Below are positions 37,272-40,415 of a stretch of 40,415 bases of DNA, one piece after another. Origin of the DNA: a virus; IMG/VR virus record IMGVR_UViG_3300042691_010331, positions 1 through 40,415 of that record. One strand, written 5' to 3'. The notes beneath the pieces are model-generated. The model saw only the letters and a list, made by a program, of their open reading frames with translations. It was not told where the DNA came from and did no database searches. Position 1 is the stretch's first letter; the number at the start of each line of letters is the position of its first letter. Position numbers and translations under genes: made by a program.

Positions 37272-37694
37272 TTATATAATCCTCGTATATTTCTCTACTT
37301 CCTCTGGGGTTAGTGGAATTGCTCTTCCCCACCTGATTAATCCTTCCGCTACATAATGAAAAGATTTGTCCGTTGGATTGTATGATGTAATTAACCTTAT
37401 GTATTTTTGCACGGGACTACCATCCCTGTCATCCCACACCCAACATAATACACCATCACCTATATTATCTTCCCAGGGCACTTCTATTTCCCATTGTTCA
37501 ACACGATTCCAACAATTTTCTTCGAGAGCATAGTGATAGTCATCATGTTGTGTGATACAGCGATATGGTGAATACCCTAATTTTATATAGTTGTAATCAT
37601 ACAACAGTTTACTTCCCTTATAATAAAACACACCCCCATTTCTAAGGGCTTTTTCGGCGTCTTTAAAAGTTCTCAATCCTGCATTCTTTCTCAT
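37272..37694 (-). CDS. Conserved phage protein, unknown function
   Basis: The 140-residue product contains TFKDAEKALRNGGVFYYKGSKLLYDY near the start and GVLCWVWDDRDGSPVQKYIRLITSY, then WGRAIPLTPEEVEKY at the end. The VLCWVWDD and W-x-RAIPLT patterns recur in phage proteins of unknown function. Aromatic-rich, soluble, no active-site motif is evident. Confidence 0.65.
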   Translation of the reverse strand: MRKNAGLRTFKDAEKALRNGGVFYYKGSKLLYDYNYIKLGYSPYRCITQHDDYHYALEENCWNRVEQWEIEVPWEDNIGDGVLCWVWDDRDGSPVQKYIRLITSYNPTDKSFHYVAEGLIRWGRAIPLTPEEVEKYTRII

Positions 37695-37715
37695 AATTTT
37701 TCCTTTTTCTATAAA

Positions 37716-38048
37716 TTATTCATCGAATGGCGTAAAGCTGTATTCAAATTCTTTGGGGTGAGCAAATGGCGGAAAATATCCATGACATAAAACCGCTGGT
37801 TCATGAGAATTTTTCGCTCTTGCAAAAACAGGCTGCCCAGTTTTCGCCCATTGGCAAATCATGTCAGCGTATTGGTGAGGTTGGCGGATTAAATACCATG
37901 CAATATCATTTCTATTTAAAAACAAATCATCGTGCTTATAAATAATAGATTCTCCGCCATTTAAGTGGCGCAATAAGTATCCATTATTTGATTTTCTCAT
38001 TTCATCAATCTGTTCCGGCGCACCTGTGTATTTCATCCATTTAGTCAT
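37716..38048 (-). CDS. Unknown protein with higher G/C
   Basis: The product is 110 residues from the ATG at 38048; AGGA lies upstream at fair spacing, while an ATG three codons earlier would touch it. Contains YLLRHLNGGESIIYKHDDLFLNRNDIAWYLI and QPVFARAKNSHEPAVLCHGYFPPF. By eye its coding sequence is richer in G/C than its neighbours (GGCGG, GGCGC), which may indicate recent acquisition. No domain recognised. Confidence 0.6.
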   Translation of the reverse strand: MTKWMKYTGAPEQIDEMRKSNNGYLLRHLNGGESIIYKHDDLFLNRNDIAWYLIRQPHQYADMICQWAKTGQPVFARAKNSHEPAVLCHGYFPPFAHPKEFEYSFTPFDE

Positions 38049-38075
38049 TTGGAGCATTTCCTATAGATAAATATA

Positions 38076-39215
38076 TTAAATTTCTTTGAATCTTGCATGT
38101 AGTGCATCAATTAAACATTCTGTTCGATGTTCCCCTGGTCGAAACTTATTCTTAACAGTGCGAATAAATCTAACATCCTCCATTCCAATGTCATTAGTAT
38201 ATCCTATTCCTAAAATAAAATCTGCTTCGCTACTCTTCGCTGTATGTGCTGAGGCAATGTCTGTGTGTTGCAACCACTTCTTATTCTCTGCTGTGCTACC
38301 TGCTTGACACACTGCAATAACAGGGGCATAGGTTTTTGCTATCTCTCGTGCCCATGTGTATATTTTACCAAGCCGTAAATCTTCCCTATCTCCTTTAAAT
38401 CCATAGATTTTATCTATGTTATCTATTACTATCAATTGCGGCGTATATAGCTCACAATAGCCTTCTATGTCTCGTTTGTGCATCATTGGCATGTCATGAA
38501 ACTTTAAATTTGTCTCCGACAGAAATATGTCAGCACACTTTTGCCTATTTTCCTTTAACCTTTCATCTGTTGCACCAAAATATGCCTGAAATATACGCCA
38601 TTTCATCCTAGCGGCAGCTTCTTCGTTGAAACAGAATAGTGTGGGCTTTGCCTGAGATAACATAAAAGACACTTCGCTTGCTATAAATGTTGACTTACCT
38701 GTGTTTGTTCTTGCAAACACAAATCCAAAATCACCTTTATGTAATCCACCTAACACTCTGTTTAGCCAAGACAGACGCCATTGTAAGCCACCATTTCTAT
38801 CAACTTCTTTTTCGAGTAATTCAAAATCATCTGTAACAAGTGAATTATCAACAGAAACATCAATCACCTTTCTGTTATACACATCTTCTAATTCCTCAAT
38901 ATTTCCTTTACCTTCCGAAATATTAATTGCTGCCAGTGCTACGTCGTGCGCCCATTGTCTCTGTAGAAATTGCTCTACAACATTTTGCATGATTTCCTCT
39001 GACACATCTGGCAACTGCTTCACTTCGTTTAAAACAGTAATGTTATCAGGAGATAACAACATTAGTTCTTCAACAGAAATGTCATTTTGTGACATTTCAT
39101 GAGCTTTGTTTATGTGTTCATAGACAGAATGTTTACTTCTGTCTATATATTTGTAGTATTTATTATAAAAGTGCTTCTTTAAAAGCACTTTTATTATATA
39201 TAATTCTATATTCAT
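38076..39215 (-). CDS. DnaB-like replicative helicase
   Basis: The 379-residue RecA-fold helicase has Walker A FARTNTGKST at about 167-176, Walker B QLIVIDNIDK at 260-269, and C-terminal motifs IAVCQAGSTAENK and IRTVKNKFRPGEH. The N-terminal 130 residues are helical and probably bind partners. Unlike T7 gp4 it is not fused to primase; the primase is a separate gene upstream. The ATG has no Shine-Dalgarno sequence, and three perfect hairpins are built from its first 47 codons (39076-39098, 39120-39146, 39165-39194). Confidence 0.9.
   Translation of the reverse strand: MNIELYIIKVLLKKHFYNKYYKYIDRSKHSVYEHINKAHEMSQNDISVEELMLLSPDNITVLNEVKQLPDVSEEIMQNVVEQFLQRQWAHDVALAAINISEGKGNIEELEDVYNRKVIDVSVDNSLVTDDFELLEKEVDRNGGLQWRLSWLNRVLGGLHKGDFGFVFARTNTGKSTFIASEVSFMLSQAKPTLFCFNEEAAARMKWRIFQAYFGATDERLKENRQKCADIFLSETNLKFHDMPMMHKRDIEGYCELYTPQLIVIDNIDKIYGFKGDREDLRLGKIYTWAREIAKTYAPVIAVCQAGSTAENKKWLQHTDIASAHTAKSSEADFILGIGYTNDIGMEDVRFIRTVKNKFRPGEHRTECLIDALHARFKEI
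39076..39194 (-). repeat. Three hairpins inside the start of the helicase gene
   Basis: GAAATGTCA/TGACATTTC with a 5-base loop (39076-39098), ATAGACAGAA/TTCTGTCTAT with a 7-base loop (39120-39146), and ATAAAAGTGCTT/AAGCACTTTTAT with a 6-base loop (39165-39194) are all perfect stems of 9, 10 and 12 bp. They continue the style of the non-coding array directly upstream, although here the bases also encode the protein N-terminus. Confidence 0.85.
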
Positions 39216-39232
39216 AATATTACTTATTATAT

Positions 39233-39364
39233 ACAGGATGTTTAAGACATCCTGTTATTATTAATATATGTCTGTTAGAACAGACATATTTCTTATATAT
39301 ATAAGGAATGCCATTAAGGGCATTCCTATTATTATTTATATATACGCTGTTTTGATATAGCATA
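39233..39364 (-). repeat. Hairpin array in the helicase leader
   Basis: In the non-coding gap before the helicase, stems occur at 39233-39255 (9 bp, ACAGGATGT), 39266-39289 (11 bp, ATATGTCTGTT), 39304-39327 (9 bp, AGGAATGCC), and a weaker one with one mismatch at about 39340-39364. They are separated by A/T-only spacers, as in the left array. The first also covers the area where a ribosome site would be expected upstream of the helicase ATG. Confidence 0.85.
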
Positions 39365-39372
39365 TAATATAT

Positions 39373-39398
39373 AACAGCCGTGCCGCCTCACGGCTGTT
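39373..39398 (-). promoter_or_regulatory. Conserved promoter-proximal hairpin, right copy
   Basis: On the - strand a 10-bp stem (AACAGCCGTG/CACGGCTGTT) closes the loop AGGCGG. The inner AGCCGTGAGGCGGCACGGCT (39395-39376) is identical to the left copy at 416-435. Outer base pairs differ from the left copy but pair perfectly (compensated), which supports a folded RNA. It begins about 23 bases after the -10 box. Confidence 0.8.
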
Positions 39399-39412
39399 AA
39401 TTAAGTAATTAA

Positions 39413-39447
39413 AAATTGATTTTAGCATATTTTTACCTGTTTGTAAA
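39413..39447 (-). promoter_or_regulatory. Extended -10 promoter for the helicase and downstream replication genes
   Basis: On the - strand, -35 TTTACA (39447-39442) and -10 TAAAAT (39424-39419) are 17 bases apart, with TGC before the -10 box. The core AAAAATATGCTAAAATCAA matches the + strand promoter at 370-388 with one change. It lies inside the - strand gene series, so it would boost helicase, polymerase and nucleotide genes over the primase-side genes. A TTGACA is present a little further upstream but with too long a spacer. Confidence 0.8.
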
Positions 39448-39456
39448 GTGGTGTTG

Positions 39457-39633
39457 TCAATCTTCCATAGAATAGCATGGTTTACTTGCTGTCTTTCTGG
39501 ATGCGTCATTTTTTAATAGTACATGCCCACACCCTGTGCAATACTTCCAATGAAATATTTTGCCTTTATATACATGAGCTGTCGTTTTAAATGCTTTTTG
39601 TTGCGCTTTATACTTCTGTGATTTTGTTAACAT
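39457..39633 (-). CDS. 58-residue zinc-ribbon protein, copy 2
   Basis: The frame begins MLTKSQKYKAQQKAFKTTAH and has YCTGCG followed 17 residues later by KPC, ending YSMED. It has the same length and plan as copy 1 at 26141-26317, with shared AFKTT/TFKTT, HV, KI, W-x-YC-x-GCG and KPC-x-SMED. Cysteines at C-x2-C and KPC may bind zinc. It is the last gene before the helicase promoter. Function unknown; a regulator of replication-arm expression is one possibility. Confidence 0.78.
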   Translation of the reverse strand: MLTKSQKYKAQQKAFKTTAHVYKGKIFHWKYCTGCGHVLLKNDASRKTASKPCYSMED

Positions 39634-39920
39634 GATGGTAATTTAGGATATAATATTTCTGCAGTTTCTCTAATTGTTTGCCAAGACACGCCAACATCTG
39701 CATTATGATATTCAGACACTGCCAACAACACAGCCATACATTGATTTGCTGTTAAATCCCCTCTTACTTCCATAACATCGGTAATATCCCAGACAATAGC
39801 TATTTGTCTTGTAGGATCATAACAATATTGACGTTGTTCTTCGAGCCATTCTATTTCATCACGTAAGTTTGCATTTTCTTCATCTAAGTCGTTTACATAT
39901 TGTTCCATTGTTTTAGTCAT
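39627..39920 (-). CDS. Conserved small phage protein
   Basis: The 97-residue product has an N-terminal coiled coil (EQYVNDLDEENANLRDEIEWLEEQ) and a second unit IAIVWDITDVMEVRGDLTANQCMAVLLAVSEYHNADVGVSW. The VWDI-x-DV-x-EVR-x-DLT unit is a recurrent phage and plasmid domain of unknown function. GAGGAA precedes the ATG. Overlaps the zinc-ribbon gene by seven bases. Confidence 0.7.
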   Translation of the reverse strand: MTKTMEQYVNDLDEENANLRDEIEWLEEQRQYCYDPTRQIAIVWDITDVMEVRGDLTANQCMAVLLAVSEYHNADVGVSWQTIRETAEILYPKLPSC

Positions 39921-39932
39921 TTTATAATTTCC

Positions 39933-40139
39933 TCAATATAAACAAATGTATTCTTTTTCTGTAGAACCGTAACTATCAAATCCACATGCGTGAGTAATAG
40001 TTGAAATATCACGTGCCTGTATTAAACACCATCCTGGGGATTCTAATAGAATCATATTAAACTTATTATTTAAGTTTATGGCGACTAATAAATTATCATC
40101 ATATTGTTCTAACTGTTCTTTTAATTGCTTAACATTCAT
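39933..40139 (-). CDS. Small unknown protein next to primase
   Basis: The 68-residue product begins MNVKQLKEQLEQYDDNLLVAINL, a helix and strand start common in small phage proteins (TVKQLK-x2-L-x2-YDD). One AAGGA site and a TAATG-type overlap with the primase stop show it is translated with primase. Function unknown. Confidence 0.65.
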   Translation of the reverse strand: MNVKQLKEQLEQYDDNLLVAINLNNKFNMILLESPGWCLIQARDISTITHACGFDSYGSTEKEYICLY

Positions 40140-40415
40140 TAGTTTTTCCTTGTTAAAATTTTCAATTGCTCATAAGTGTATTCCTTTGGATCGTGTTCGG
40201 ACAATACGCTCGAACAGCGAAAGCCATTTAAACGCATTTCCTGGGCTTTTTCTACAGTTTTGATATGCATATCAGGATCAAGAAATAAAACGCATTCTAT
40301 GGGGTTTATATCACGAATATGGGTAAAATTTATATTAGTGCCAAACAGACATTTAACCCATACACCTAGTTTACTCAATTTTATTGCTGAAATAACATCC
40401 TCCACTAAAAAAAGC
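40139..40415 (-). CDS. DNA primase, C-terminal part (cut by window edge)
   Basis: The open frame runs off the right edge. The visible part starts FLVEDVISAIKLSK, the entry to a Toprim domain, then VLFLDPDMHIKTVEKAQEM (acidic D-x-D pair) and ends with VLSEHDPKEYTYEQLKILT. This matches the end of T7-type and DnaG-like phage primases. The zinc-binding and catalytic N-terminal parts would lie beyond 40415. A GTG in this frame at 40405 is inside the domain and is not the true start. Confidence 0.82.
   Translation of the reverse strand, partial: LFLVEDVISAIKLSKLGVWVKCLFGTNINFTHIRDINPIECVLFLDPDMHIKTVEKAQEMRLNGFRCSSVLSEHDPKEYTYEQLKILTRKN

Noticed and set aside
1-40415. tRNA genes, integrase or lysogeny repressor
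   Set aside because: No cloverleaf-like segments, no tyrosine or serine recombinase motifs and no Cro/CI-like gene were seen on reading either strand; the visible part looks lytic.
1-40415. T7-type RNA polymerase and its 23-bp promoters
   Set aside because: No such gene or repeated promoter of that type is visible; the two promoters found are host sigma70-like. The gene could still lie outside the window.

Overview
The window is 40.4 kb of an AT-rich, tailed, short-tailed (podovirus-type) phage genome. Genes are tightly packed, often with TAATG or ATGA stop/start overlaps. There is no integrase, no repressor, no tRNA gene and no phage RNA polymerase gene in the window. A T7-like virion gene order, host-type sigma70 promoters, a lipoprotein/spanin-like lysis gene and Shine-Dalgarno starts point to a lytic phage of a Gram-negative, probably aquatic, bacterium. 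The gene content (ThyX, compact NrdA/NrdB, MazG, PhoH, metallophosphoesterase, T7-type exonuclease and polymerase, no RNA polymerase) recalls the roseophage SIO1/VpV262/cobavirus type of podovirus. That placement is inference from gene content only.

Layout. Positions 1-775 are a non-coding leader with a tandem repeat, a G-quadruplex motif, a consensus promoter and ten different hairpins. The + strand (776-24393) carries packaging and virion genes: small terminase, tail-fibre-like and small beta-rich proteins, HNH protein, a lysis-like cluster, large terminase, portal, scaffold, major capsid protein, two beta-rich virion proteins, tail tubular proteins A and B, internal core proteins, and a lysozyme-tailed core protein. 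A hairpin terminator lies at the convergence point (about 24442-24471). The - strand (40415 down to 24481) carries replication and nucleotide metabolism: primase (cut by the right edge), DnaB-like helicase, a DNA polymerase in three genes, SSB, 5'-3' exonuclease, HNH endonuclease, metallophosphoesterase, PhoH, MazG, NrdB, NrdA, ThyX, and many small proteins.

How the genes work together. Host RNA polymerase probably starts both arms from two near-identical extended -10 promoters. Each promoter is followed by the same 20-nt hairpin and then by an array of unrelated hairpins, so expression of both arms may share a leader-RNA mechanism. NrdAB, ThyX and MazG feed dNTPs to a replisome made of separate primase, helicase, exonuclease, polymerase-thumb and polymerase-palm/fingers polypeptides. 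Virion proteins follow the T7 order. The only endolysin domain seen is the C-terminus of an internal virion protein, and a perfect Shine-Dalgarno sequence in front of an internal ATG suggests it is also made as a free lysozyme.

The main points of interest are the duplicated promoter-hairpin leader modules and hairpin arrays, the tripartite DNA polymerase, the internal start for the endolysin, a lipoprotein gene nested out of frame in a holin-like gene, a split tail tubular protein B, a pair of paralogous 58-residue zinc-ribbon proteins, and two transmembrane micropeptide genes.
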